Positions 1-8,275 of a stretch of 64,000 nt of DNA are shown here, in pieces. Within the stretch, counting starts at the first letter, position 1; the number at the start of each line of letters is the position of its first letter. The notes beneath the pieces are model-generated. The model searched no databases, had not been told where the DNA came from, and saw nothing but the letters and a program-made list of their open reading frames with translations. The stretch is from Kineococcus terrestris (GTDB taxonomy: Bacteria; Actinomycetota; Actinomycetes; Actinomycetales; Kineococcaceae), in NCBI RefSeq assembly GCF_041020765.1, contig NZ_JBEUEJ010000022.1. One strand, 5' to 3'. Position numbers and translations under genes: made by a program.

Positions 1-999
1 CGGGCGGTCCAGGTCCGCGATGTCGCCCAGCCCGCGCAGGTCCAGCGGCTCGGGCAGCTCGTAGACCTCCTGGTCGTGGATGCCGAGCTCGCGCACCAGC
101 AGGTCGCGCACCGTCGGGTCGATGTCGGTGGCGACCTCCAGGCGCACCGGCGGGCCGAACCGGCGGCGCAGCAGCTCCTTCTCCAGCGCCTGCAGGAGGT
201 TCTCCGCGTCGTCCTCCTCGACCTCGAGGTCCTCGTTGCGGGTGACGCGGAACGTGTGGTGCTGCACGACCTCCATGCCCGGGAACAGCTGGTCCAGGTG
301 CACCGCGATGACGTCCTCCAGCGGCACGAACCGCGCGGAGGTCACCCCGTCGTCCTCCGGCGACTCCACCGCGACGAACCGCGGCAGCAGCGGCGGCACC
401 TTCACGCGGGCGAAGTGCTCCTTGTCCGTGGTGGGGTTGCGCACCACCACGGCCAGGTTCAGCGACAGCCCCGAGATGTAGGGGAACGGGTGCGCGGGGT
501 CCACCGCCAGCGGGGTCAGGACGGGGAAGACGCGGTCGCGGAAGAACCCGTGCAGGCGCACCTGCTCGGAGGTCGACAGCTCGTCCCAGCGCACGACGGT
601 GATGCCCGCGCCGGCCAGCGCCGGGCGCACCTGGTCCAGGAACACCCGGGCGTGGCGCTCGGTCAGCTCGTGCGCGCGCACGCTGATGACGTCCAGCACC
701 TCGCGCGGCTCCAGGCCGCTGGCCGCGGTCACCGCCAGCCCCGTGGCGATGCGCCGCTTCAGGCCCGCCACGCGCACCATGAAGAACTCGTCGAGGTTGT
801 TCGCGAAGATGGACAGGTACCGCGCCCGCTCCAGCACCGGCAGCTGCGGGTCCTCGGCCAGCTCGAGCACGCGCGCGTTGAACGCCAGCCACGACACCTC
901 GCGGTCCGCGAAGCGGTCCTCGGGCAGCTCCACCGTCTCGCCCGGCGGGGCCACGGCGGGGAGGGGGGCCGCGGTCGCGGCGCGCGCAGTCGTGGTCAT
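1..999 (-). CDS. ppk: Polyphosphate kinase 1, N-terminal part (3' end outside window)
   Basis: Makes and degrades inorganic polyphosphate, transferring the gamma-phosphate of ATP to the growing chain at the membrane. The 333 visible codons start at ATG 997-999 (minus). After a low-complexity tail of about 30 residues the protein enters the PPK N domain (DREVSWLAFNARVLELAEDP, then SIFANNLDEFFMVRVAGLKRR). It continues through the head domain, with DPAHPFPYISGLSLNLAVV near residue 170. The catalytic histidines lie beyond the window, so catalytic completeness cannot be judged. It is transcribed away from the divergent half of the window, and mshD lies 129 bases upstream on the same strand. Confidence 0.93.
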   Translation of the reverse strand, partial: MTTTARAATAAPLPAVAPPGETVELPEDRFADREVSWLAFNARVLELAEDPQLPVLERARYLSIFANNLDEFFMVRVAGLKRRIATGLAVTAASGLEPREVLDVISVRAHELTERHARVFLDQVRPALAGAGITVVRWDELSTSEQVRLHGFFRDRVFPVLTPLAVDPAHPFPYISGLSLNLAVVVRNPTTDKEHFARVKVPPLLPRFVAVESPEDDGVTSARFVPLEDVIAVHLDQLFPGMEVVQHHTFRVTRNEDLEVEEDDAENLLQALEKELLRRRFGPPVRLEVATDIDPTVRDLLVRELGIHDQEVYELPEPLDLRGLGDIADLDRP

Positions 1000-1128
1000 G
1001 GGCCCATCCTGCCACCGCGGCCGGTGCCGGCACCCGGCCGCGCGGGCCCCTCCGACCTGCGGTGACGCCCGGGTGACCGGCGGGTGTCGCGCCGGTGGAC
1101 GGGCTCGCGGGCGGGGGCCCGGCGGGGG

Positions 1129-2085
1129 TCAGGGCAGGGCGTACTGCACGTCCACCGCGGCGCGCTCGAACCCCAGCCGCCGGTACAGGCGCACCGCCGG
1201 GACGTTGCCGGCGTCGACGTACAGCTCGACGACGTCCGGGGCGGGGGAGGCGGCCACGACGGCCCGCAGCCCGCGCACCAGCAGCGCGCGGCCCAGCCCG
1301 CGGCCCGCCGCCGACGGCGCCACCCCCAGCACGTACAGCTCGCCCACCGGCCGGCCCGAGGGGTCCGAGGGGTCGGGGGCCACCTTCATCCAGCAGGAGG
1401 CCAGCAGGTCGCCGTCCGCGCCCGTGGCCAGCAGCAGCAGCCGCGGCTCGAACCACGGCTCGGCCAGCCGCAGCCGCAGGTCGTCCACCGTCCAGCGGCC
1501 CTGCTCGGGGTGGTCGGCGAAGGCCGCCGCGTTGACGGCGACCCACGCCCCGTCGTCCTGCCCGGGCACGAAGGCGCGCACGGTCGTCCCCGCGGGCAGC
1601 TCCGGCTCCACCAGCTCGGCCAGCCCCGCGGCGGGCCGCTCCATCCGCCACAGCTCCCGCGCCCGCCGCCAGCCGTCCGCGCGGGCCAGGGCCGCCGCGC
1701 CGGGGGTGTCCCCGTGCGACCACAGCGCCACGGGCGCGCCGCCGGCCGCCGCGCGCACGGCCGCCAGCAGCCGCCGTCCCGTGCCGCGCCGGCGCAGCGA
1801 CGGGTGCACCAGCAGCTCACCGCCGAGCGGGCCGTCGCCCGCGGCCGCCAGCTGCGCGTACCCGGCGGCGGCGCCGTCGTCGGCGCGCTCCGCGGTGACC
1901 AGGTGCGTCACGCCGTCCGGGGCCGCGTCCAGCCGCAGCAGGGCGTCCTCGCTCAGGGCGCTCGCCCCGTCGGCCGCCGACGCGGCGGCCGCCAGCGCCC
2001 GCACCGCCGCTGCGACCTCCGCGGGCAGGGCGCCGGTGCTGCGCAGCAGCTCCTGCGCGCCGGCGCGCGGGCCGGGCGCGCTCAC
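1129..2085 (-). CDS. mshD: Mycothiol synthase (acetyl-CoA:Cys-GlcN-Ins N-acetyltransferase)
   Basis: Catalyses the last step of mycothiol synthesis, acetylating the cysteinyl amine of Cys-GlcN-Ins. The 318-residue protein is a tandem GNAT. A degenerate N-terminal domain holds LLVHPSLRRRGTGRRLL. The C-terminal domain has the acetyl-CoA loop (ELYVLGVAPSAAGRGLGRAL) and ends in LYRRLGFE, as in the family. The GTG start (2083-2085) overlaps the stop of glnR in a GTGA, so the two are translationally coupled. In mycobacteria glnR and mshD are also adjacent (Rv0818-Rv0819), which supports both calls. The same frame stays open far upstream of this GTG, but that extension is antisense to other genes and is not part of the protein. 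Confidence 0.93.
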   Translation of the reverse strand: MSAPGPRAGAQELLRSTGALPAEVAAAVRALAAAASAADGASALSEDALLRLDAAPDGVTHLVTAERADDGAAAGYAQLAAAGDGPLGGELLVHPSLRRRGTGRRLLAAVRAAAGGAPVALWSHGDTPGAAALARADGWRRARELWRMERPAAGLAELVEPELPAGTTVRAFVPGQDDGAWVAVNAAAFADHPEQGRWTVDDLRLRLAEPWFEPRLLLLATGADGDLLASCWMKVAPDPSDPSGRPVGELYVLGVAPSAAGRGLGRALLVRGLRAVVAASPAPDVVELYVDAGNVPAVRLYRRLGFERAAVDVQYALP

Positions 2086-2909
2086 GCGCGCGGCGCCCGC
2101 AGCGGGCGCGGGGCCGCGGCGTCGGCCGGGTGGCCGGGGGAGCGGCCGGGGGAGCCGACGCCCGCCGGCCCGGCCTGGCCGGGCACCCGCTCGGCCTCGT
2201 CCACCAGGTCCAGCCCGTCCTCGTCGCGGCCGCTGGTGACGAAGCGGTAGCCGACGTTGCGCACGGTGCCGATGGCGCCCTCGTGCTCCGGGCCCAGCTT
2301 CGCCCGCAGCCGCCGCACGTGGACGTCGACCGTCCGCGTGCCGCCGAAGTAGTCGTACCCCCACACCTCCTGCAGCAGCTGGGCGCGGGTGAACACGCGG
2401 CCCGGGTGCTGCGCCAGGTGCTTGAGCAGCTCGAACTCCTTGTACGTCAGGTCCAGCTGCCGCCCGCGCACCCGCGCGGAGTAGGCCGCCTCGTCGATGA
2501 CGACGTCGCCGGCGCGGATCTCGTGCTGCGGGACGCCGTCGGCCTCCTCGGCGGGCCGGCGCGAGCGCCCCGCGGCCAGCCGCAGCCGCGCCTCCAGCTC
2601 CGCCGGGCCGCACGTGTCGAGCAGGACGTCGTCCGCGCCCCAGTCGGCCGCCACCGCGGCCATGCCGCCCTCGGTGAGCACCAGCAGCAGCGGCTGGGAC
2701 AGGCCCGTCGTGCGCAGCAGCCGGCACAGCGAGCGCGCCGCGGCCAGCTCCCGGCGGCCGTCGACGAGCACCGCGTCGGAGGCGGGCTCGTCCACCAGCA
2801 CCGACGCCTCGGCCGGCAGCACGCGCACCGTGTGCGGGAGCAGGCCGAGGGCGGGCAGGACCTCCGTGGAGGGCGTGAGCGCGTTCGTCAGCACCAGGAT
2901 CTGAGCCAC
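2082..2909 (-). CDS. glnR: GlnR, OmpR-family global nitrogen regulator
   Basis: Winged-helix regulator of nitrogen assimilation in actinobacteria. The 275-residue protein has a receiver-like domain (1-115) with an Asp at position 50 (VLVD-50), the residue used for dimer contacts in GlnR. It lacks the acidic triad of classical phosphorylated receivers. A winged helix follows at about 130-225 (LTYKEFELLKHLAQHPGRVFTRAQLLQEVWGYDYFGGTRTVDVHVRRLR in fragments), then a Pro/Ala tail of about 50 residues. Identification rests on this architecture plus the mshD neighbour. It starts at ATG 2907-2909, 155 bases from a divergent membrane-protein gene. A possible -10 (TATCCT on the minus strand, 2967-2972) lies upstream. 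Confidence 0.9.
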   Translation of the reverse strand: MAQILVLTNALTPSTEVLPALGLLPHTVRVLPAEASVLVDEPASDAVLVDGRRELAAARSLCRLLRTTGLSQPLLLVLTEGGMAAVAADWGADDVLLDTCGPAELEARLRLAAGRSRRPAEEADGVPQHEIRAGDVVIDEAAYSARVRGRQLDLTYKEFELLKHLAQHPGRVFTRAQLLQEVWGYDYFGGTRTVDVHVRRLRAKLGPEHEGAIGTVRNVGYRFVTSGRDEDGLDLVDEAERVPGQAGPAGVGSPGRSPGHPADAAAPRPLRAPRA

Positions 2910-3064
2910 CCGCTGTCCTGCCTCCCAGTCCGGTCGGGCCTCGCGCGAGCGTCCCGCGGGAACCCCAGGATAACGGCGGGGGGACGGCCGGTGACCCCGA
3001 CCGGCCCGGTCCGGGCCCGCTCGGGTCGTCCGGGTCCCCGGACGGGGGTGCGAGGATGCCGTGC

Positions 3065-3871
3065 GTGACGACCTCGGCGACCGCGGCGACGACGGCGGCG
3101 CTGGCCGTCGTGGTCGCCGTCGCCGCCTTCGGCCCGCCGCTGCTGCTGGCGCTGGCCGTGGCCGTCGTCGGCCTGCTGCTGGCCGCCGGCTGGGCGGAGC
3201 TGCTGGAGCTGCCCGCCCGCCGCGGCTCGGACCTCGTCGTGGCGCTGGCCGCGCTGGCCGCCCCGGTCGCCGCCCTGGTGGGCACCCACGGCGCGGGCCT
3301 GTCCGCCGCGCGGCCCGACGCGGCCGTCGGCAGCGGCACCCTGGCCTCCCTGCCCGGGGTGGCGGCCCTCGCGCTGCTCGTGGCGTTCGTCCACCAGCTC
3401 CTGCGCACCGACGGGCGCCCGCGCCTGGTGGAGTCGGTCACCGGCACGGTCACCGGCCAGGCGTGCGCGGTGCTGGCCGCCTCGTGGGTCGTGGTCCCCT
3501 CCACCTTCGCCGGGCCCGCGCTGGCCGCCGTCGTCCTCGCGGCCGTGGCCGCGGCGGCGCTGGTGTGCGCCGGTCCCTGGCCGCTGCGCGTGGCCGGGCC
3601 GCTGAGCCTGCTCGCGGGCGCGGCGACGGGGTGGCTGGCCAGCCTCCTGGTGGACCTGGCCGGCGCCGGCGTGGGCGCCTCGCAGACGGCGTGGACCGTG
3701 ACGGGCGTCCTCACCGGCCTGGGCGCGGGCCTGCTGACCGCCGGCTGGCGCGCGCACGCCGCGCGCACCCCCACCGGGCGCACGGTGCAGGCCTCGCTGG
3801 CCGTGGCCGCCGCCCCCGTCGCCCTCGCCGGGGCCGGCGCCTACGTCGTGGGCCGGCTCGTCATCGGCTGA
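3065..3871 (+). CDS. Multi-pass membrane protein divergent from glnR
   Basis: No enzymatic motif is visible. The 268-residue product is almost entirely hydrophobic, with about eight predicted transmembrane segments rich in Ala, Val and Leu. A short cytoplasmic-looking HQLLRTDGRPRLVESVTGT loop lies near residue 125. An in-frame ATG exists at 3056, but GAGG at 3052-3055 would abut it. GTG 3065 is 9 bases from that GAGG and is preferred. It faces glnR across a short divergent intergenic region, a position often held by a membrane protein of unknown function in actinobacteria. Function unknown. Confidence 0.8.
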   Translation: MTTSATAATTAALAVVVAVAAFGPPLLLALAVAVVGLLLAAGWAELLELPARRGSDLVVALAALAAPVAALVGTHGAGLSAARPDAAVGSGTLASLPGVAALALLVAFVHQLLRTDGRPRLVESVTGTVTGQACAVLAASWVVVPSTFAGPALAAVVLAAVAAAALVCAGPWPLRVAGPLSLLAGAATGWLASLLVDLAGAGVGASQTAWTVTGVLTGLGAGLLTAGWRAHAARTPTGRTVQASLAVAAAPVALAGAGAYVVGRLVIG

Positions 3872-3942
3872 CCCGCCGCGCGCCCGCGCCCCGCCGCGCG
3901 TGAGCCCGCCCACGCCCGGGCGGCGGCCGCCCCGGCCGCCGG

Positions 3943-3948
3943 TAGGCT
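3943..3948 (+). promoter_or_regulatory. Predicted -10 (TAGGCT) of a leaderless transcript
   Basis: TAGGCT lies 7 bases before the GTG at 3956. This spacing would place the transcription start at or next to the start codon. No good -35 is visible. Confidence 0.45.
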
Positions 3949-3955
3949 CGCGGGG

Positions 3956-4069
3956 GTGAGCACGCAAGCCATCGAGATCTTCTTCCTGGTCCTGCTGATC
4001 CTGGCGTCCATCACGATCGCGTGGTTCTCGGTCTACGTGGTGTACCGCCTGTTCAAGGGTCAGCGCTGA
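3956..4069 (+). CDS. Small single-span membrane protein (37 aa)
   Basis: A 38-codon gene from GTG 3956 to TGA 4067-4069. It encodes a short polar N-terminus (MSTQAIEIF), one hydrophobic span (about residues 9-30) and a positive C-terminus (YRLFKGQR). This is the N-out/C-in pattern of small bitopic proteins. It stands 3 bases ahead of the nitrobindin-like gene, so the two are probably cotranscribed. A TAGGCT -10 seven bases upstream suggests a leaderless mRNA. Function unknown; the dense spacing and coherent hydrophobicity argue it is real. Confidence 0.65.
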   Translation: MSTQAIEIFFLVLLILASITIAWFSVYVVYRLFKGQR

Positions 4070-4072
4070 GCC

Positions 4073-4606
4073 GTGCCCGTCCCCCTGAGCACCGGCACGC
4101 CGCTGCCGCTCGTCCCGCTGTCCTGGTTGCTGGGCCGCTGGGAGGGCGCCGGCGTCCTCGGCCACCCCGCCCGCGGTGAGGGCGACACCCGCTTCGGGCA
4201 GGTCGTGGAGTTCTCCCACGACGGCCGCGACTTCCTCAGCTACACCTCCACCACGTGGGCCCTCGACGAGGACGGCGCCACCACCGACCCGCTCGACGTC
4301 GAGACCGGGTTCTGGCGCCCGGGCCCGGTCGGCACCGCGGCCGGCGACGGGCCCGCGCCCGTGCCGCTCGAAGTCGTCCTGGCCCACCCCACGGGCGTCG
4401 TCGAGGTCTACGTCGGCACGGCCACCGGCCCGCGCGTGGAGCTGAGCACCGACGCCGTCGTCCGCACCTCCTCCGCGCACGAGTACACCGCCGGCACCCG
4501 CCTGTACGGGCTCGTCGAGGGCGACCTGCTGTGGGCGCACGACGCCGTCCTGGGCGGCCACCCGCTGCGCAGCTACGCGTCCGCGCGGCTCAAGCGGGTC
4601 GGCTGA
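4073..4606 (+). CDS. Nitrobindin-like heme-binding beta-barrel protein (FABP/THAP4 family)
   Basis: Bacterial nitrobindins are ten-stranded beta barrels that bind ferric heme and react with NO or peroxynitrite. The 177-residue protein has the usual length and the family start: a WLLGRWEGAG motif near residue 20 (GxWxGxG). It ends in LRSYASARLKRV. The usual FGQ..EFSHDGRDFLSYTS stretch is at about residues 42-63. A C-terminal His (about H165, in GGHPLRSY) is in the region that carries the heme ligand in related proteins; this assignment is by position only. It starts with GTG 4073, directly after the small membrane protein gene. Confidence 0.85.
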   Translation: MPVPLSTGTPLPLVPLSWLLGRWEGAGVLGHPARGEGDTRFGQVVEFSHDGRDFLSYTSTTWALDEDGATTDPLDVETGFWRPGPVGTAAGDGPAPVPLEVVLAHPTGVVEVYVGTATGPRVELSTDAVVRTSSAHEYTAGTRLYGLVEGDLLWAHDAVLGGHPLRSYASARLKRVG

Positions 4607-4650
4607 GCGCGGACCCGGACGACCCGGACGAGCCGGAGGAGCTGGAGCGC

Positions 4651-5163
4651 GTGGAGGGCCCGGTGGACGTGCAGGCGCGGGAGGGCGCGCGGGGCCGCGA
4701 CGCGCTCGGCGCCGCCCTGCACGCCCGCGGGCTGCGCGTGACCCCCCAGCGCGAGCGCGTGCTCACCGCGGTCCGCGCCCTGGGGCACGCCACGGCCGAG
4801 GAGGTCTCCGCCCACCTCGGCGCGGTCCCCGGCGACGCGCCGGTCGACCCGTCCACCGTCTACCGGGCGCTGGCCGTGCTGGAGGAGGTCGGGCTCGTGG
4901 CCCGCACCCAGCTCGACCGCCGCTCGCCGTCCTTCTCCGCGCTCGAGCACGGCGGCCACCTGCACCTGGTGTGCGACCGCTGCGGCGACGTGGGGGCGGC
5001 CCCCTCCGCGCTGGCCGGGCCGCTGGCGCGCGAGCTGGCCGCCCGCACCGGCTTCGCGCTCGACACCCACCACCTCGCCCTGCGCGGCACCTGCCGCACC
5101 TGCCGCGCCGGACAGCGGGCCACCGGTCCCGCCCCGGCGCCCGAGCCCGTGGAGGTCCCGTGA
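4651..5163 (+). CDS. Fur-family metalloregulator
   Basis: DNA-binding repressor sensing a metal ion or peroxide. The 170-residue protein has the Fur winged helix (GLRVTPQRERVLTAVRAL, then STVYRALAVLEEVGLV) and a dimerisation domain with HGGHLHLVCDRCG. Two CxxC pairs, C108/C111 and C148/C151, form the structural zinc site. Start GTG 4651 is chosen because GGAGGA at 4635-4640 lies 10 bases upstream; GTG codons at 4663 and 4669 are alternatives. Its stop overlaps the GTG of ygfZ. Whether it is a Fur, Zur or PerR type cannot be decided from sequence alone. Confidence 0.88.
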   Translation: MEGPVDVQAREGARGRDALGAALHARGLRVTPQRERVLTAVRALGHATAEEVSAHLGAVPGDAPVDPSTVYRALAVLEEVGLVARTQLDRRSPSFSALEHGGHLHLVCDRCGDVGAAPSALAGPLARELAARTGFALDTHHLALRGTCRTCRAGQRATGPAPAPEPVEVP

Positions 5164-6278
5164 CCACCGCCACCCCCGGCGCCACCCCCGCCGCCACCTC
5201 CGCCGCTGCGCCCGCCGTCCCCGCGCCCGCCTCGCCGCTGCTCGCCGCGCCCGGCGCGGTCGCCGCCGAGGGCCTGGACGCCGGCGTCGCCTGGCACTAC
5301 GGCGACCCCGTCGGCGAGCAGCGCGCCCTCGTGCGGGGCCAGGCCGTGGCCGACCTGTCGCACCGCGGCGTCCTGCGCGTGGCCGGCCCCGACCGGCTCA
5401 GCTGGCTGCACAGCCTCACCACGCAGTCCCTGACGTCCCTGGCGCCCGGCGACAGCACCGAGAGCCTGCTGCTGAGCCCCACCGGCCGCGTCGAGCACGA
5501 CCTGCACCTCGTCGACGACGGCGAGGCCGTCTGGATCACCACCGAGCCCGGCGCGCAGGTCGCGCTGGGCGCCTGGCTGGAGCGCATGCGCTTCACGCTG
5601 CGCGTCGAGGTCGCGGACGTCACCGCCGACTGGGCGGTGCTCGGCGAGCCCTCCCGCGAGACGTCCGCGGACGGTCCCGGCCCCGTGTGGGTGGACCCGT
5701 GGCCCGGCGCCACGCCGCTGGCCGAGGGCGGCAGCGCCGACACCGCCAGCTACGCGGCCGTCGCCACCCTGGACCACCCCGGCCGCGACCGCGCCTGGCG
5801 CGAGGTCCTCGTCCCGCGCGCGGAGCTGACCGCCCGGGTCGCCGGCCGCCGCCTGGCGGGCACCTGGGCGACCGAGGCGCTGCGCGTGGAGGCCTGGCGG
5901 CCGCGCTGGGGCCGCGAGACCGACGAGCGGACCATCCCGCACGAGCTGGACTGGCTGCGCACCGCCGTGCACCTGCACAAGGGCTGCTACCGCGGCCAGG
6001 AGACCGTCGCGAAGGTCCACAACCTCGGCCGCCCCCCGCGCCGGCTGGTCCTGCTGCACCTGGACGGCTCCACCCACGACCTGCCCGCCCACGGCGACGA
6101 CGTCGTCCTCGGCGACAAGCGCGTCGGCGCCGTCACGACGGCCGCGCGCCACCACGAGCTGGGGCCCGTGGCGCTCGCCGTGGTCAAGCGCTCGCTGCCC
6201 CTCGACGCGCAGCTGTCCGCGCTGACCCCCTCCGGCGGGCGCGTGGCGGCCGCGCAGGAGGTCGTCGTCGCCCCCTGA
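5160..6278 (+). CDS. ygfZ: YgfZ/GcvT-domain folate-binding protein
   Basis: Folate-dependent protein needed to maintain certain iron-sulfur enzymes. It has 372 residues. After an Ala/Pro-rich N-terminus of about 30 residues come the GcvT-like fold (VADLSHRGVLRVAGPDRLSWLHSLTTQ) and the diagnostic K-G-C-Y-x-G-Q-E motif at residues 274-281, including C276. The GTG start (5160) has GGAGG at 5151-5155 and overlaps the Fur-family stop, so regulator and ygfZ are coupled. This coupling fits a metal or Fe-S role. Confidence 0.9.
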   Translation: MTTATPGATPAATSAAAPAVPAPASPLLAAPGAVAAEGLDAGVAWHYGDPVGEQRALVRGQAVADLSHRGVLRVAGPDRLSWLHSLTTQSLTSLAPGDSTESLLLSPTGRVEHDLHLVDDGEAVWITTEPGAQVALGAWLERMRFTLRVEVADVTADWAVLGEPSRETSADGPGPVWVDPWPGATPLAEGGSADTASYAAVATLDHPGRDRAWREVLVPRAELTARVAGRRLAGTWATEALRVEAWRPRWGRETDERTIPHELDWLRTAVHLHKGCYRGQETVAKVHNLGRPPRRLVLLHLDGSTHDLPAHGDDVVLGDKRVGAVTTAARHHELGPVALAVVKRSLPLDAQLSALTPSGGRVAAAQEVVVAP

Positions 6279-6396
6279 GCGCCCCCCCGGGGGACCGGTC
6301 GGTGCGTCAGGCTCGACGGACACGCTCGGTCGTGGTGGGATCGCTGCCAGCGACGACCGGGCCGTGCCCGGAGGACGACGACGGCAGGAGGCCGCG

Positions 6397-6987
6397 ATGG
6401 TCGAGCACAGCGGGTACCAGCAGGGCGGCCGCCGGGCCCTCGACCGGGTGCTGGCTCCCGAGTTCCTCGAAGGACTGGGCGAGCTGCCCCTCGACGATCT
6501 GCGCGCGCGGCGCGACCTCGCCGAGCAGGAGGAGGCGGACCTGTCCTACGCCCGGCGCCTGCTGCAGGGCCGCCTGGACCTGCTGCGCGCCGAGGGCGAG
6601 CGCCGCCAGGGCGTCGACGGCGCCGTCGACGTGCCCGCCGCCCGCTCCGACGCCGAGCTGGTCGCCGCCCTCACCGACGTCCTCGCCGACCCCCGCCGCA
6701 GCGACCACGGCATGGGCCGCTTCACCTCCGTGGAGCCCAGCCGCGTCGGCGAGCACCGCCGCCGCGCCGAGCTGGCCGTGGCCGACCCGCACCTGTCCGA
6801 CCTCAGCGCGATGGACGACGAGCAGCTGGCCGGCGCGCGCGAGCGCCTGCTGGCCCTGGAGCACGAGCTGTCCGGCGACCGGCACCGCGTGCAGGAGGTC
6901 ATGGACGCCTGCACCGAGGAGGTCACCCGCCGCTACCGCGAGGGCCTGGTGTCCGTCGAGGACGCGCTGCGCAGCTCCCGGCCCTGA
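6397..6987 (+). CDS. RsiG-like c-di-GMP-binding anti-sigma protein
   Basis: Streptomyces RsiG sequesters the sporulation sigma factor WhiG when loaded with cyclic di-GMP. This 196-residue helical protein contains the published RsiG signature exactly once: E46-x3-S50-x2-R53-x3-Q57-x3-D61. A second helix (about 141-160, DDEQLAGARERLLALE) aligns with it but keeps only the Arg. A single good motif resembles the single-motif, dimeric homologs described outside Streptomyces. The start is ATG 6397, with AGGAGG at 6386-6391. No sigma factor gene lies in the window, so the partner (WhiG/FliA type) is inferred. Confidence 0.75.
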   Translation: MVEHSGYQQGGRRALDRVLAPEFLEGLGELPLDDLRARRDLAEQEEADLSYARRLLQGRLDLLRAEGERRQGVDGAVDVPAARSDAELVAALTDVLADPRRSDHGMGRFTSVEPSRVGEHRRRAELAVADPHLSDLSAMDDEQLAGARERLLALEHELSGDRHRVQEVMDACTEEVTRRYREGLVSVEDALRSSRP

Positions 6988-7069
6988 CGCGCGCGGCCGC
7001 GCTCGCCCGCGCGGGTGAGCGCCGCCGCGCCGGCGGAACGCGCGGCGCCCCCCGCTCGTAGGACCCGGT

Positions 7070-7429
7070 GTGGTGACCAACCTCATCGGCAGCGTCCAGA
7101 GCGGCATCCTGCTCGTCATCAGCCTCGCGGCGTTCGGCCTGACGGTGTGGGCGCTCGTCGACGCGCTGCGGCACAGCGCGGCCGCCTACACGGCCGCCGG
7201 CAAGCGCACCAAGACGTTCTGGGTGGCGGTCGTCGCCGTCGCCGCGGCCATCGCGTTCGTGTCCCTGCCGCTGTCCGTGGGCACGGCCGGCATGCCGGGG
7301 CTGCTCGGCATCGTCGCCGTCGTCGCCGCCGCGGTCTACCTGGCCGACGTGCGCCCCGCCGTGCGGCGGTTCGGCGGCCGGCGCGGGCCCGGCCCGGGGA
7401 CGCGCTCGGGCCCCTACGGCCCCTGGTGA
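7070..7429 (+). CDS. DUF2516-type small membrane protein
   Basis: A 119-residue membrane protein. It begins with a hydrophobic helix (about 12-32, GILLVISLAAFGLTVWALVDALRH), has a conserved basic stretch (YTAAGKRTKTFW), then two more helices and a Gly/Arg/Pro tail. This matches the actinobacterial DUF2516 pattern. No function is known. Adjacent GTG codons at 7070 and 7073 are both possible starts. The 3' end converges with the gene at 7414-7758 and overlaps it by 16 bases. Confidence 0.75.
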   Translation: MVTNLIGSVQSGILLVISLAAFGLTVWALVDALRHSAAAYTAAGKRTKTFWVAVVAVAAAIAFVSLPLSVGTAGMPGLLGIVAVVAAAVYLADVRPAVRRFGGRRGPGPGTRSGPYGPW

Positions 7430-7758
7430 CCGGCGGCCGCGCGCCCCGCAGGTGCTGCGCCGGCCGGACGCCGGCGGGAGCCGGCCCGCGCGGGGCGCAG
7501 CGCCCGCAGCAGGCAGCGCAGCAGCGTCACGGCCGCCAGCACGAGGGCGGCCACGGCCAGCAGGTCCGCCTCGGTGAACCCGCGACCGGGGGCCCACGTG
7601 TGCAGGACGCGGCCCTCCACGGGCCCGTTGACGCGCGTCCACACGGCCGCCAGCAGCCCCAGCAGCAGCCCGCCGTCCCAGCGCGGGCGCACCAGCGCGC
7701 CCACGGCGCACACCGCAAGCGCCAGCAGGACCAGCGGGACGACCACGGGCACGTGCAC
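7414..7758 (-). CDS. Small hypothetical membrane protein
   Basis: A 114-residue product with three probable transmembrane segments: residues 4-24, 29-42 and about 66-86. A basic, Pro/Ala-rich tail follows. The middle loop (WTRVNGPVEGRVLHTWAPGRGFTEADL) is polar and looks like real protein. No family is recognised. It overlaps the DUF2516 gene tail to tail. Confidence 0.6.
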   Translation of the reverse strand: MHVPVVVPLVLLALAVCAVGALVRPRWDGGLLLGLLAAVWTRVNGPVEGRVLHTWAPGRGFTEADLLAVAALVLAAVTLLRCLLRALRPARAGSRRRPAGAAPAGRAAAGHQGP

Positions 7759-7826
7759 CCGGCGATCGTACGGTCGTCACCGGCGCGTCCCGCCCCGTTC
7801 ACCGGGCCGGCGGACCCCCGGAGCCG

Positions 7827-8255
7827 GTGGTGAGGGCCGTCGTGCAGCGCGTCGTCTCGGCGAGCGTGCGCGTCGACGGCGAGGTGGTCGGCGCCCTGGA
7901 GGGCCCCGGTCTGCTCGTCCTCGTCGGCGTCACCCACGACGACGGGCCCGCCCAGGTGGCGCAGCTGGCGCGCAAGGTGGCCGAGCTGCGCCTGCTGCGC
8001 GGGGAGCGCTCGGTGGCCGAGAGCGGCGCCGGCGTCCTCGTCGTCAGCCAGTTCACCCTCTACGGCGACGCCCGCAGGGGGCGGCGCCCCACGTGGAGCG
8101 CCGCCGCGCCCGGCCCCGTCGCCGAACCCCTCGTCGAGGCCGTCGTGGCGGACCTGCGCGGGCGCGGGATCCCCGTGGCCACCGGCCGCTTCGGCGCCGA
8201 CATGGCGGTCGAGTCCGTCAACGACGGGCCGGTGACGCTGCTCCTGGAGGTCTGA
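7827..8255 (+). CDS. dtd: D-aminoacyl-tRNA deacylase
   Basis: Hydrolyses D-aminoacyl-tRNAs, and glycyl-tRNA-Ala, to keep translation homochiral. The 142-residue protein has the usual length and both defining motifs. SQFTLYGD is near residues 73-80. NDGPVT, carrying the Gly-cisPro dipeptide that proofreads chirality, is near 132-137. It starts at GTG 7827 and is not obviously part of an operon; the LacI gene converges on it. Confidence 0.95.
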   Translation: MVRAVVQRVVSASVRVDGEVVGALEGPGLLVLVGVTHDDGPAQVAQLARKVAELRLLRGERSVAESGAGVLVVSQFTLYGDARRGRRPTWSAAAPGPVAEPLVEAVVADLRGRGIPVATGRFGADMAVESVNDGPVTLLLEV

Positions 8256-8275
8256 GGGTCCGGCCGGGCGCCCGT

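Noticed and set aside
1129..3783. An uninterrupted minus-strand frame of nearly 900 codons through mshD and across glnR
   Set aside because: Only the MshD part looks like protein; the rest is Arg/Pro/Ala-rich antisense sequence typical of high-GC DNA and is contradicted by glnR and the divergent membrane gene.
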